A DNA stretch of 34,472 bases. Source: Candidatus Gastranaerophilales bacterium. GTDB lineage: Bacteria > Cyanobacteriota > Vampirovibrionia > Gastranaerophilales > Gastranaerophilaceae. Of this stretch, positions 23,194-31,280 are shown in pieces (the stretch's first letter is position 1; each line of letters begins with the position of its first letter). The position numbers and the translations under genes were made by a program. The stretch covers positions 1 through 34,472 of the forward strand of contig CALUTH010000002.1 in the NCBI GenBank assembly GCA_944323635.1. Reading direction: 5' to 3'. The notes beneath the pieces are model-generated. The model saw nothing but the letters and a program-made list of their open reading frames with translations, made no database searches and was not told where the DNA came from.

Positions 23194-24177
23194 ATGTCTT
23201 GTTTTATTAATAATTTGAAAATAAATCATATAAAAACCTATCCGGTCGTAGAAGTAATATTAATGATTGTGTTAAGTATATCGAGCGCCTGCTTGATAAT
23301 CGCCTCATTAAGTATTTCATCACTATTTATAGACGAATGTATGGCACCTGTTAGTTTGGAAGCTGTTTTAGTGGGCGTGCAAATTTTGCTGCATCCGTTC
23401 TTTTTATTTATTTGTCCTATTTCACCCTTTAGTGTAGTTATTATTACAATTTTAATTAAAAATTTAACCGTTAATAAACTATTGGTAGAAATATTATCAA
23501 AAACCCCAAAAATGCAAAAACTGTTAAAAACGATGAGTTTATTATTATTGCTTTTAAATATAGCGGCTGTATCGGTGTTTTGCTTTCAGATATTTTCTTT
23601 TAACATAAAATTATTGACGTTAATTTTGTTATTTGCAGGATATGTTTTTTATTTTTCCTTCGTAATTACATTTTTACTTGATAAATTAATTTTAAATTTA
23701 AGAAATACTTGTTTGTTAAACAAATTAAGGAGGGTAATAAATCAGTATTTCAACAATTTATTTGCACAGCTGTTACCAGTTTTTGCACCTGTTTTGGGGT
23801 ATTGGTTATGTTATGTATATTTTGGTTTGAGTGAAGAAATAACATTCTATTGTATAACTCCCTTGTTGATATTTTTAATATTCTATATCTCACTTTCAAA
23901 CGCACAAAAGTTGAACGATTTGATTCGCTATTTATACCGCCATATAGTTTACGTTCTAATAGCCTTTGGCGCTGGACTTTATTATATTAATCATTCTTTT
24001 ATACTCTCAATCACCTCAACAAGCGATACTCCCGCCCCGATGACAAATGTTGTAAAATTTGCCATGATAATAATCGCGCCGGTAATGATTTTCCGTTTGC
24101 AGTTATACAAACTTCATCAGCGGAGCAAGCGGCTGTACAGCGAAGTAGAAGAAGAATATAGGCGGTGTAAACTTTAA
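23194..24177 (+). CDS. Polytopic membrane protein, orphan third family member
   Basis: This protein has 327 residues from ATG 23194 and eight or so helices. It is more divergent than the other two, but YPVVEVILMIVLSI near the N-terminus matches VPIVEIVTILLLNI of protein 2, and the C-terminus again ends with a basic stretch after the last helix (RLQLYKLHQRSKRLYSEVEEE). I prefer ATG 23194 to a TTG at 23158 because the latter lies in the -35 box. No ribosome binding site precedes 23194 and the message may be leaderless. It has no toxin-like gene of its own here, which fits an orphan immunity gene kept for protection against relatives. Confidence 0.65.
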   Translation: MSCFINNLKINHIKTYPVVEVILMIVLSISSACLIIASLSISSLFIDECMAPVSLEAVLVGVQILLHPFFLFICPISPFSVVIITILIKNLTVNKLLVEILSKTPKMQKLLKTMSLLLLLLNIAAVSVFCFQIFSFNIKLLTLILLFAGYVFYFSFVITFLLDKLILNLRNTCLLNKLRRVINQYFNNLFAQLLPVFAPVLGYWLCYVYFGLSEEITFYCITPLLIFLIFYISLSNAQKLNDLIRYLYRHIVYVLIAFGAGLYYINHSFILSITSTSDTPAPMTNVVKFAMIIIAPVMIFRLQLYKLHQRSKRLYSEVEEEYRRCKL

Positions 24178-24181
24178 AACA

Positions 24182-24216
24182 TATAAAAACACGGCAGGCG
24201 GTTTATCCGTCTGCCG
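24182..24216 (-). terminator. Intrinsic terminator of clpB
   Basis: A 10-bp stem with one G-T pair (24192-24201 with 24207-24216, loop of 5) is followed on the minus strand by a T-rich run (24190-24182). It lies just beyond the clpB stop and also bounds the cassette region. Confidence 0.75.
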
Positions 24217-24230
24217 CGTTCATAACAACA

Positions 24231-26858
24231 TTATACACAACTCGTTTTGCCGTCGGCATCAGATTTTGCAAATGTGATTTCATCATCTTTAACATCCACA
24301 ATAACCGTATCGCCGTCCGCGAATTTTTGAGCAAGTATGAGTTTTGATAACGGGTTTTCAACAAGCTGTCTGATTGTACGTTTGAGCGGTCTTGCGCCGT
24401 ATATCGGGTTGAAACCTCTTGTTGCAAGGAGTTCCTTTGCCTCCTCTGTGATAACAATCGACAAACCTTGCTCTTCAAGACGTTTTTCCAGACTTGCAGC
24501 CTGTATATCAACAATTTCTTTCAATTGCGGTAATGTAAGCGCCTTGAAGAAGATTGTTTCATCAACACGGTTCAAGAATTCAGGTTTGAATCTTTCGCGC
24601 ATAATGGCCATAACTTTGTCTTTTGTTTCCTCAAAGTTGCCGCCGTTAAGTGCTGAATTAAGCGAGTTTTCAAGAATTATGTCGCTGCCGATGTTGCTTG
24701 TCATAATGATAACTGTATTCTTGAAGTCCACCGTTCTGCCTTTTGAATCAGTCAAACGCCCATCATCAAAGATTTGCAGCATTATGTTGAATACATCCGG
24801 ATGCGCCTTTTCGATTTCATCGAAAAGAACAACGGAGTAAGGTTTTCTTCTTACCGCCTCGGTAAGTTGTCCGCCTTCTTCATACCCGACATATCCCGGA
24901 GGAGCGCCGACAAGTCTTGCAACGTTATGTTTTTCCATGTATTCGCTCATATCTATACGTATGATTGAATCCTCATCATTAAACAGGAATTCTGCAAGCG
25001 CTTTGGCAAGCTCGGTTTTACCAACACCAGTCGGTCCTAAGAAAATAAATGTACCAATCGGGCGTTTAGGGTCTTTCAAGCCGCTTCTTGCACGTCTTAT
25101 CGCGTCGGAAACAATGTCCACCGCCTCATCCTGCCCGATTAAACGTTTGTGCAGCACATCTTCCATGTGGAGAAGTTTTTGCATTTCGCTTTCAACAAGT
25201 TTTGTAACCGGTATCCCTGTCCATTTGCTTACAACTGCCGCAATATCGCCGCCGTCAATTTCTTCTTTTAACAGTTTATTTTCGGTTTTTTCTTTGTTCT
25301 GGATTGATTTAAGTTTCTTTTCCAACTCAAGGAGCGTGCCGTACTTAAGTTCTGCCGCGGTTTGCAAATCCGTGTTTCTTTCGGCTTCCGCAATCTTATT
25401 TTTAACCTTGTCAATTTCATCTTTTATTGCGGCTTCACCGATAATAGAATTCTTTTCAGCCTCCCATTGCGTTTTCATCTCCGCAATCTTGCCTTCGAGT
25501 TCTGTTATTTCTTTGCTGATTTTTTCAACCTTTGCGATACATTCTTCGCTTGTTTCTTTTTTAAGCGCTTCACGTTCGATTTCAAGTTGAATCTTTTGTC
25601 TTAGCATTGAATCGATTTCTTCCGGCATGGAGTCGATTTCTATTCTTAACGACGATGCAGCCTCATCGATAAGGTCGATGGCTTTATCCGGCAGGAACCT
25701 GTCCGTAATATATCTGTCGGAAAGTTTTGCTGCCTGTATAAGCGCTTCATCAAGAATTCTAATCCCGTGGTGAACTTCGTATTTCTCTTTTAACCCTCTT
25801 AAAATACTTATTGTATCTTCAACAGAAGGTTCATCAACCATTACCGGCTGAAATCTTCTCTCAAGTGCGGGGTCTTTTTCGATATACTTACGGTATTCGT
25901 TAATCGTTGTAGCGCCGATTGTTCTGAGGACACCTCTTGCAAGCATCGGTTTTAAGAGGTTACCTGCATCCATTGCTCCGTCGGTTGAACCCGCGCCGAC
26001 AACCGTGTGAAGTTCATCGATAAACATTACGATGTCGCCGTTTGATTCTTCAACATCTTTTAATACCGCTTTTAAACGTTCTTCAAACTCTCCGCGGAAC
26101 TTAGCACCTGCAACAAGTGCGCCCATATCGAGTGATACAAGTTTAACATCTTTAAGGCTTTCAGGAACATCGCCCCTGATTATCCTTTGTGCAAGCCCTT
26201 CTACTATAGCGGTTTTACCGACACCCGGTTCACCGATTAGTACAGGGTTGTTTTTTGTTCTGCGGTTAAGAACCTGTATAATTCTTCTTATTTCTTCATC
26301 ACGCCCGATGACAGGGTCCAATTTCCCTTTGCGGGCAAGTTCCGTAAGGTCGGTTGAATATTTTTCAAGCGCCTTCATATTTTCTTCTGCGTTTTTGCTG
26401 TCCACTTTTTTGTTCCCTTTTATTTTCTTAATAACATTTTTTACCGAAGTTTCATTCACTCTGAACCTTGTTAATATTTCCTGAATGCCGCTTCCTTCAA
26501 GTTTGGTCATTGCAAGCAAAATGCTTTCAATCCCGATAAACTCGTCGCCTGATTCCCTTGCGATATTATCCGCAATTTCAAGCAGTCTGTTTGTCTGTGT
26601 TGATACAAACAACTGCTGCGGGTTCTGCGGGTTGGATAGTACGGGGTAAGTTTTTATTTTTGAGACGATTGCGTTTATAAAGTCTTGATTAAGCAGTTTT
26701 AATTCAGTCAAGTAATCTTTACTTATACCGTTATCCTCAATCATTGTGAGCATAATATGCTCCGGCTGGATTTCGGGGTTCTTGTAATAATTCATCTTTG
26801 CAGATGCGCCAAAGATTATTTCCTGACTGTAGTTGGTGAAACGATTAAAATCTATCAT
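24231..26858 (-). CDS. clpB: ClpB disaggregase
   Basis: Cytoplasmic AAA+ chaperone (875 residues, normal length) that threads aggregated proteins together with DnaK. In order: a Clp N domain (1-150), AAA-1 with Walker A GEPGVGKT at 209-216 and Walker [10 protein letters not shown], the coiled-coil M domain (about 410-525; Glu/Lys-rich) that separates ClpB from ClpA and ClpC, and AAA-2 with Walker [23 protein letters not shown], and the arginine-finger and sensor region through [18 protein letters not shown]. The start at 26858 has GGAG about 9 nt upstream. I saw no CIRCE or other heat-shock operator in the upstream 187 nt. Confidence 0.97.
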   Translation of the reverse strand: MIDFNRFTNYSQEIIFGASAKMNYYKNPEIQPEHIMLTMIEDNGISKDYLTELKLLNQDFINAIVSKIKTYPVLSNPQNPQQLFVSTQTNRLLEIADNIARESGDEFIGIESILLAMTKLEGSGIQEILTRFRVNETSVKNVIKKIKGNKKVDSKNAEENMKALEKYSTDLTELARKGKLDPVIGRDEEIRRIIQVLNRRTKNNPVLIGEPGVGKTAIVEGLAQRIIRGDVPESLKDVKLVSLDMGALVAGAKFRGEFEERLKAVLKDVEESNGDIVMFIDELHTVVGAGSTDGAMDAGNLLKPMLARGVLRTIGATTINEYRKYIEKDPALERRFQPVMVDEPSVEDTISILRGLKEKYEVHHGIRILDEALIQAAKLSDRYITDRFLPDKAIDLIDEAASSLRIEIDSMPEEIDSMLRQKIQLEIEREALKKETSEECIAKVEKISKEITELEGKIAEMKTQWEAEKNSIIGEAAIKDEIDKVKNKIAEAERNTDLQTAAELKYGTLLELEKKLKSIQNKEKTENKLLKEEIDGGDIAAVVSKWTGIPVTKLVESEMQKLLHMEDVLHKRLIGQDEAVDIVSDAIRRARSGLKDPKRPIGTFIFLGPTGVGKTELAKALAEFLFNDEDSIIRIDMSEYMEKHNVARLVGAPPGYVGYEEGGQLTEAVRRKPYSVVLFDEIEKAHPDVFNIMLQIFDDGRLTDSKGRTVDFKNTVIIMTSNIGSDIILENSLNSALNGGNFEETKDKVMAIMRERFKPEFLNRVDETIFFKALTLPQLKEIVDIQAASLEKRLEEQGLSIVITEEAKELLATRGFNPIYGARPLKRTIRQLVENPLSKLILAQKFADGDTVIVDVKDDEITFAKSDADGKTSCV

Positions 26859-26958
26859 AAATTTAAACTCCGATTTATTACATTATTATTTTAATGTGAT
26901 TTTGAATAAATCAAATAAAACTTAATCATAAATTAATAATTGTTATGTTTTGTGTAGC

Positions 26959-26966
26959 GGGGGGGG
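26959..26966. repeat. G8 homopolymer upstream of clpB
   Basis: Eight consecutive G in an otherwise AT-rich gap, about 100 nt upstream of the clpB ATG (C8 on the coding strand). GTAAA and TTTAC nearby (26967-26983) form a small inverted repeat. Confidence 0.6.
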
Positions 26967-27045
26967 TAAATGTATTTTTTACGCCGGAAAAAGGACTACA
27001 GGCTAGACGGGAGATAAAGCAACAAGCGCAGGAGAGTGTCTGGGA

Positions 27046-27261
27046 TTAAATATTCATTAGGAGTTTGTATGCAGCAATATTGAGAGCATCTGCTATTATT
27101 ACTAATCTTTTTATACTGGGCAGTTTTTTACCGCGTTCAATTTCTGACAAATAATCTTTTGATATTCCTGAAATTTCGCTCAACTTTTCTTGAGTAAGGT
27201 TTCTTAAATTTCTATAATATTTTATATTATGTATAACTAACTCTATCGTGCTATTTGCCAT
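27046..27261 (-). CDS. Small XRE-family transcriptional regulator
   Basis: This 71-residue protein is essentially one Cro/CI-type helix-turn-helix: IKYYRNLRNLTQEKLSEISGIS, then KDYLSEIERGKKLPSIKRL as the recognition helix and following turn, and a short C-terminal helix. There is no sensor domain. No ribosome binding site is visible before the ATG, so it may be weakly translated or leaderless. It lies between clpB and dut on the same strand, but a terminator separates it from dut. Its targets are unknown; clpB, 187 nt downstream, is a candidate. Confidence 0.85.
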   Translation of the reverse strand: MANSTIELVIHNIKYYRNLRNLTQEKLSEISGISKDYLSEIERGKKLPSIKRLVIIADALNIAAYKLLMNI

Positions 27262-27327
27262 AGGCTAATTTTAATAGCCTTAAATCCCAAATGTAACAGG
27301 CAAATAGCACGGATTGGCATAATGTCA

Positions 27328-27357
27328 AAACAAAAAGCGCTCTTTTTATAAAGAGCG
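27328..27357 (-). terminator. Intrinsic terminator of the dut operon
   Basis: The stem CGCTCTTT / AAAGAGCG (27338-27345 with 27350-27357) has a 4-nt loop, followed on the minus strand by CTTTTTGTTTTG. Confidence 0.85.
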
Positions 27358-27382
27358 TTTCTATTGTTTATTTATTCCTTTT

Positions 27383-27832
27383 TTATTTTCCTGTAGAGCC
27401 GAATCCGCCTGCACCGCGTGCCGTTCCGGTTAATTCCGCAAGAACTTCAATCTTTGCGCGTTCGGTTTTTGCAATAACCATTTGCGCAATCCTTTCCTGC
27501 GGCTGGATTGTGTATGCTTCGTTGCTTATATTCACTATAGGAACGCAAACTTCGCCGCGGTAGTCCTCGTCAATCGTTCCTACACAGTTAATAAGCGTAA
27601 TTCCATGCTTAATACTCATACCGGAACGCGGTCTTACCTGCGCTTCAAACCCGTGCTCGAGTTCGATTTTAATCCCTGTGGGGATGAGTTTTCTCTCTAA
27701 CGGCTGTAATGTAATCGGTTCATCAATTGCCGCGCACAAATCCATACCTGCAGCGCCTTCTGTTTTGTATTCGGGCAAAAACTTGTTATGTGCAAGCCTC
27801 TCTATTTTGAGGGTTGTAGTGTATTGTTCCAT
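27383..27832 (-). CDS. dut: dUTP diphosphatase
   Basis: Trimeric dUTPase (149 residues) that hydrolyses dUTP to dUMP and PPi, limiting uracil in DNA and feeding thymidylate synthesis. All five motifs are present: AGMDLCA, RPRSGMS, the uracil/deoxyribose hairpin [13 protein letters not shown] with the catalytic Asp, ERIAQMVI, and the C-terminal glycine-rich arm [11 protein letters not shown] that closes over the active site. The second gene of a short operon after the 57-residue protein (18-nt gap), ending at a clear terminator. GGAG-like AAGGAG lies just upstream of the ATG. Confidence 0.96.
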   Translation of the reverse strand: MEQYTTTLKIERLAHNKFLPEYKTEGAAGMDLCAAIDEPITLQPLERKLIPTGIKIELEHGFEAQVRPRSGMSIKHGITLINCVGTIDEDYRGEVCVPIVNISNEAYTIQPQERIAQMVIAKTERAKIEVLAELTGTARGAGGFGSTGK

Positions 27833-27850
27833 ATTTCTCCTTAATCCTTC

Positions 27851-28024
27851 TTATGCAAGAAAATTGAGTGACATAAGGCTGTTTTCTCTGTTTAATGACT
27901 TTGTAAAGCAGTCATCAGCCTTAACCGCCGGATTAGATGTGTAGGATTTGTTGCTGTATTTGATAAAATCCATTTTTCTCGGTCTGCACTCTGCTGATAA
28001 TCCGTTTATCTTTTCAACTTTCAT
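27851..28024 (-). CDS. Tiny conserved-looking hypothetical protein ahead of dut
   Basis: A 57-residue protein starting MKVEKINGLSAECRPRKM and ending RENSLMSLNFLA. It has no membrane segment, has two cysteines, and is rich in Asn, Ser and Lys. I use ATG 28024 (AAGG about 9 nt upstream), not 28081, because the longer form adds a basic stretch that reads like leader sequence. It is followed by dut after 18 nt and preceded by a promoter at 28094-28066. I do not recognise it; the operon position suggests a nucleotide or DNA-linked role, but only weakly. Confidence 0.6.
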   Translation of the reverse strand: MKVEKINGLSAECRPRKMDFIKYSNKSYTSNPAVKADDCFTKSLNRENSLMSLNFLA

Positions 28025-28065
28025 ACTTTTTGCCTTATGTTTTGTGATAATTATTTTCAATAAAT

Positions 28066-28094
28066 ATTTTCGTCTCAACAAATACCTGTGTCAA
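28066..28094 (-). promoter_or_regulatory. Probable promoter of the dut operon
   Basis: On the minus strand a perfect TTGACA (28094-28089) and GAAAAT (28071-28066, 4/6) are 17 bp apart, about 40 nt before the ATG at 28024. Confidence 0.5.
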
Positions 28095-28303
28095 TAAAAC
28101 ATAAATATATGTAAAGGTTAAAATTTTGTACCGTTATAACCTTTTCAGGCGGCAATTATACAAGGCATGGATTTCCCTGTATTGACGGCAGCAGCCGCTA
28201 TTTGCGACGTTTTACCGGTTGTTTACAGGGGTGTGTTTTGTTAACTTTTGTAACAATAATTTCGAAAAAATGGACTTTTGCTTAATCTTTCTTAACAAAA
28301 GGG

Positions 28304-28332
28304 TTGAATTTATATACACGATATGATATATT
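28304..28332 (+). promoter_or_regulatory. Promoter of the group-2 sigma factor gene
   Basis: TTGAAT (28304-28309) and TATATT (28327-28332) are 17 bp apart. Transcription from near 28339 would give a leader of about 110 nt. Confidence 0.65.
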
Positions 28333-28335
28333 GAA

Positions 28336-28449
28336 GATATAAAGGTTATATCAATGTGTATCAATAACAACGCCCGGAGACTCCGTAAGCCAGATACGGA
28401 AGCCCTCTTTGAGGCTTAGTTCGCAATGAAAAAATAGGAGTTTAATATT
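28336..28449 (+). promoter_or_regulatory. Structured 5' leader of the sigma factor mRNA
   Basis: Three possible hairpins occur in series: GATATA/TATATC near 28335-28351, TCCGTA/TACGGA (28382-28387 with 28395-28400) and AAGC-C-CTC/GAG-GCTT (28400-28407 with 28411-28417). The second and third share one A, so they either stack or alternate. The segment 28371-28428 is clearly more GC-rich than its surroundings and encodes no protein. A GGAG site (28436-28440 region) precedes the ATG. It does not match a riboswitch class I know. Confidence 0.45.
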
Positions 28450-29397
28450 ATGACAAATCATTTCCCCCGCAAATCAGAAAAATCACAACACACTTTCCAA
28501 ACATTCAAAACAGAACAAAACGAAAACGAGTTTTCAACCTCTCCGTTTAAAAACAACTCTTTTACTGCAGTACTTCCGGAGAGCGAATTTGCACGCTACA
28601 TCAAACGTGTTTATTCTTACAAATCACTTTCTGCTAAGGAAGAGGCGGAAATCACCGCAAGAATTAAAGCCGGTGACAAAGAAGCAAAGAAAATCCTTGT
28701 AAATGCAAACCTCAAACTGGTTTTCACTATCGCTAAAAAGAGTATTCATATTGCTAAAATCCCTTATGTTGACCTTATTCAGGAAGGCAACCTCGGGCTT
28801 ATGGTTGCCGTAGAAAAGTTTAACCCTGATTTGGGCTATAGATTTGCAACCTATGCGGGCTGGTGGATTAAGCAGGCTATGTTTAAAGCGATTTCCGAAC
28901 AGGCTTACTGTATGAAAATTCCCGTATATGTTCAAGAAACGCTTTCAAGATACTCAAAAATCAAGGCTGAAATGGAACGCGCCTACGACTGTAAGGTTAA
29001 AACAGAAGACGTTGCAAAGAAAATGAATGTTGAACCTGAAAAAATCGTTTCTTACCTCTCTGCCTACAACGCAAGTCTTTCACTGGACAGCAGTTTTGAA
29101 GGCAAAGACGGCAGCGAAATTACGCTCAGTGAAATGCTTAGCGATGAAAATTCCAACCTTGAAGGAAATATTGAGTATGAACGTTTGAAACACGATTTAC
29201 ATGTTGTAATTTCCACCCTGAAAGAACGTGAACAAGACGTTTTGAGGATGCGTTTCGGGCTCGAAAATTCTGCAAGAAAGACCCTTGAAGAAATCGGAAA
29301 AATGTTCGGGGTTACAAAAGAGTGCATCAGACAGACAGAAGCGCGCGCGCTGAATAAAATGAGAGTAAGCGGGTTGTTGAATTGCTACGCGGACTAA
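28450..29397 (+). CDS. RpoD-related sigma factor (group 2)
   Basis: A 315-residue sigma-70 of the primary-like type. It has a disordered Ser/Asn/Lys-rich N-terminus (1-45), region 1.2 (FARYIKRVYSYKSLSAKEEAEI), region 2 with LILVNANLKLVF-like core and the -10-binding PYVDLIQEGNLGLM ... YRFATYAGWWIKQAM, region 3 (PVYVQETLSRY onward), and region 4 with LKEREQDVLRMRFGLE and the -35-binding helix KTLEEIGKMFGVTKECIRQTEARAL. There is no region 1.1. The length and conserved regions 2 and 4 suggest a stationary-phase or stress sigma recognising near-consensus promoters. It is monocistronic with its own promoter and a long structured leader. Confidence 0.92.
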   Translation: MTNHFPRKSEKSQHTFQTFKTEQNENEFSTSPFKNNSFTAVLPESEFARYIKRVYSYKSLSAKEEAEITARIKAGDKEAKKILVNANLKLVFTIAKKSIHIAKIPYVDLIQEGNLGLMVAVEKFNPDLGYRFATYAGWWIKQAMFKAISEQAYCMKIPVYVQETLSRYSKIKAEMERAYDCKVKTEDVAKKMNVEPEKIVSYLSAYNASLSLDSSFEGKDGSEITLSEMLSDENSNLEGNIEYERLKHDLHVVISTLKEREQDVLRMRFGLENSARKTLEEIGKMFGVTKECIRQTEARALNKMRVSGLLNCYAD

Positions 29398-29439
29398 GGG
29401 GAGGGGGTAAATATATTTTGCACCCGCTGCGCAGTCCGT

Positions 29440-29472
29440 TTGATGCGGTAAATCTTTGATTTACCGCATCAA
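29440..29472. repeat. Perfect 15-bp inverted repeat, copy A of a dispersed hairpin
   Basis: TTGATGCGGTAAATC and GATTTACCGCATCAA flank a TTT loop. The left arm recurs exactly at 30523-30537. On the plus strand it could end the sigma factor transcript, but there is no T-tract. Confidence 0.7.
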
Positions 29473-29557
29473 GACAATCAGAGAATACCAGAATATAAAT
29501 TGCACCGGATAACAATAGTTTTTGTTGGGCTGTAAGTCCAACCTGCATATCTGTATT

Positions 29558-29588
29558 ATAACCGGCAGGTGTTACGCCTGCCGGTTAT
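29558..29588 (-). terminator. Hairpin after the cupin gene
   Basis: A 12-bp perfect stem (ATAACCGGCAGG / CCTGCCGGTTAT) with a 7-nt loop lies immediately after the cupin stop on the minus strand. The T-tail is poor, so termination strength is uncertain. Confidence 0.65.
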
Positions 29589-29591
29589 TGA

Positions 29592-30026
29592 TTATTCGGT
29601 AAAATTATAAATTCCCGATTTGGATATTGCCATACCCGCGCCTGCTCCGGTAAAGTGGACTATATCAGGAGTATTTGCCGTGCCAAAATCAAGATAAACC
29701 AGTTTTTCCGTTTTTGACGGGTTGGATATAACGTGTGAGCCGTTGATATTTGCGGGGAAACATATTGCATCACCGGCTTTTAGTTTTACATCACCGTTCC
29801 GGGTTTTGACGGATGCTTCGCCGCTTATTATGTAAAAAATTTCTTCGTTGTTTTCGTGGTAGTGGTAGCCGTAAGCGTAATTACCGGGGGCGACTTCGAC
29901 AAAGTTTGCGCAGCACCTGTCGGTGAGTTCCTGCGGAATAATATTTTTAACGGTGAACGAATTGCCGTTTGCGCTTTGAACCGCACCTTCTGTTTCTTTG
30001 TAGTTTTTTACGATGATTTCTTTCAT
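29592..30026 (-). CDS. Single-domain cupin protein
   Basis: A 144-residue cupin with both conserved motifs: motif 1 GYHYHENNEEIFYIISGEA (His-x-His-x4-Glu) and motif 2 around AGDAICFPANINGSHVI. These normally hold a divalent metal in a small beta-barrel. Single-domain cupins include isomerases, dioxygenases and metabolite sensors, so the substrate cannot be named. AAGGAGG lies directly upstream of the ATG. The gene is divergent from an HxlR regulator (118-nt gap to its ATG), a common regulator-target arrangement for small redox or quinone-detoxifying enzymes. Confidence 0.88.
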   Translation of the reverse strand: MKEIIVKNYKETEGAVQSANGNSFTVKNIIPQELTDRCCANFVEVAPGNYAYGYHYHENNEEIFYIISGEASVKTRNGDVKLKAGDAICFPANINGSHVISNPSKTEKLVYLDFGTANTPDIVHFTGAGAGMAISKSGIYNFTE

Positions 30027-30144
30027 ATTACCTCCTTTTATTTTTTATATTGTCATGTTAAACTGTTACTGTAGATAAGTAAAGTAGGCACTTTTTTGTA
30101 ATGTAGTATGCAAAAAGTAACTATTGAAGAAAGAAAAGGTTTTT

Positions 30145-30474
30145 ATGCTGAACAAAGATGACCTGCCGCCATGTCCTGTTGCACTGCTTTTAAAATTAAT
30201 CGGAAATAAGTGGAAAATTCTTATAATACGCGACCTGCTTGGCGGGGTGAAACGGTTTAAAGAACTTCTGCGGAGTGTAGGCTGTTCGCAGAAGGTTTTG
30301 ACGGAAAACCTGCGCGAACTTGAGGATAACGGGCTTGTAAACCGGACTGTATATGCGGAAGTGCCGCCGCGGGTTGAGTACTCTCTGACCGATACCGGAA
30401 AAACACTCAATCCGGTTCTTTCCTCAATGGCTGAATGGGGCGAGTATTACAGGAATGTTGTGACAAACTCTTAG
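30145..30474 (+). CDS. HxlR/YodB-family winged-helix regulator
   Basis: A 109-residue HxlR-type regulator whose signature runs the whole length: [67 protein letters not shown], and WGEYY at the end. Cys10 matches the N-terminal redox-sensing cysteine of YodB/HypR-type members, which respond to quinones or electrophiles; a second Cys lies in the wing-helix region. I start it at ATG 30145 with AAAAGG 5 nt upstream, not at a TTG at 30124. It is divergent from the cupin gene, its most likely target. Confidence 0.92.
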   Translation: MLNKDDLPPCPVALLLKLIGNKWKILIIRDLLGGVKRFKELLRSVGCSQKVLTENLRELEDNGLVNRTVYAEVPPRVEYSLTDTGKTLNPVLSSMAEWGEYYRNVVTNS

Positions 30475-30522
30475 ATTCGTTGGCTGGCTTACAGTCCAAT
30501 AACGTTGTTATCTAAAATATTT

Positions 30523-30553
30523 TTGATGCGGTAAATCACAGATTTACAGCATT
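30523..30553. repeat. Degenerate copy B of the dispersed hairpin
   Basis: The left arm TTGATGCGGTAAATC is identical to 29440-29454. The right arm is GATTTAC-A-GCAT, with one mismatch and a shortened end. Loop is ACA. Confidence 0.65.
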
Positions 30554-30984
30554 CTTCTGCGCTGTAATTACTTGAGTCAGATTAGTAAATCCGACCTACA
30601 CGAGATTTATCGCATTTCGCAGACTGCACTGCTGTAAATGATAAATTTAAGTTTTATTTTTCTTCTTTTTTTTCTACAGTTTCTTAACGAAACAATAACA
30701 AGACACATTTTCTCTTGCTCGGCGGCGGTAAACGGGTCTGCACGGCAAGGCTCTTCGCCTTGACCGTTCCGCCCTCTGCCGCCTCACGCTGTCTGAACGA
30801 AGTGAGTTAATGTGTCTTTAGTTGAGTTTAGAAACTGTTTTTGGGAGCGTAGTTTTTCTTTCTTTATCCAAGTTTCTTTCTTTTGTCATCGCAAAACAAA
30901 GCGGATTGCGAGCAGAACGACTGCTTTGCAGAGGGTGAAAGCGTGAGCGTACCCGTTTATCGCAAAGCGGTCAAGACAGGCTGG

Positions 30985-31028
30985 AGGGCAAAACGTGAGT
31001 TTTTGCCCGTAACGCCGTTTAACGCGAG
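30985..31028. repeat. 44-bp repeat, inverted copy at the right window edge
   Basis: Its reverse complement matches 34429-34472 at 37 of 44 positions. Both contain a hairpin with arms GGGCAAAA/TTTTGCCC here and GGGCAAAG/CTTTGCCC there. The differing base pair keeps pairing, as in a selected palindrome. Confidence 0.75.
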
Positions 31029-31280
31029 CAATTCAAGACAAGAAAGAAATTTGGTGCGGGGTTCGGGGGTGCATAGCCCCCGATAAAATTATTGTCTTGA
31101 TACTTTTTTAAGTTACTTTATTTCAATAATATATTGTTATATGAATAATTAATGTAAAATTATTCGGGACAGCAATGCCGCAGACTGCGGGGAAAAAGGG
31201 GGGACTTTATTCCCCCGCCCTGCGGGAATGTGTGGGGGCTTTTATTTACCCCGTACAATTTTTTGTGCTAAAATCCGATT

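Larger units (their letters stand above)
30475..31280. other. 800-nt gene-free, repeat-rich interval
   Basis: No believable gene. A 67-codon open frame at 30883-31086 has no ribosome binding site and spans repeat sequence. The interval holds a degenerate copy of the 29440 hairpin (30523-30553), a hairpin-bearing block at 30728-30790, a T/C-rich then GC-richer block at 30840-31090 whose part 30985-31028 recurs inverted at the window's right end, a CGGGGG/CCCCCG hairpin (31064-31082), and G-rich runs near 31196-31240. It looks like an accumulation site for dispersed intergenic elements. Confidence 0.6.

Noticed and set aside
26859-27045. CIRCE-type heat-shock operator before clpB
   Set aside because: No TTAGCACTC/GAGTGCTAA pair or similar inverted repeat is present.
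28371-28428. tRNA-like or known riboswitch fold in the sigma factor leader
   Set aside because: No acceptor/T-arm pairing of the right lengths and no match to the conserved cores of riboswitch classes I know; left as an unassigned structured leader.
30883-31086. 67-codon plus-strand open frame
   Set aside because: No ribosome binding site; it lies across a repeat whose second copy is inverted at 34429, and the peptide looks random.
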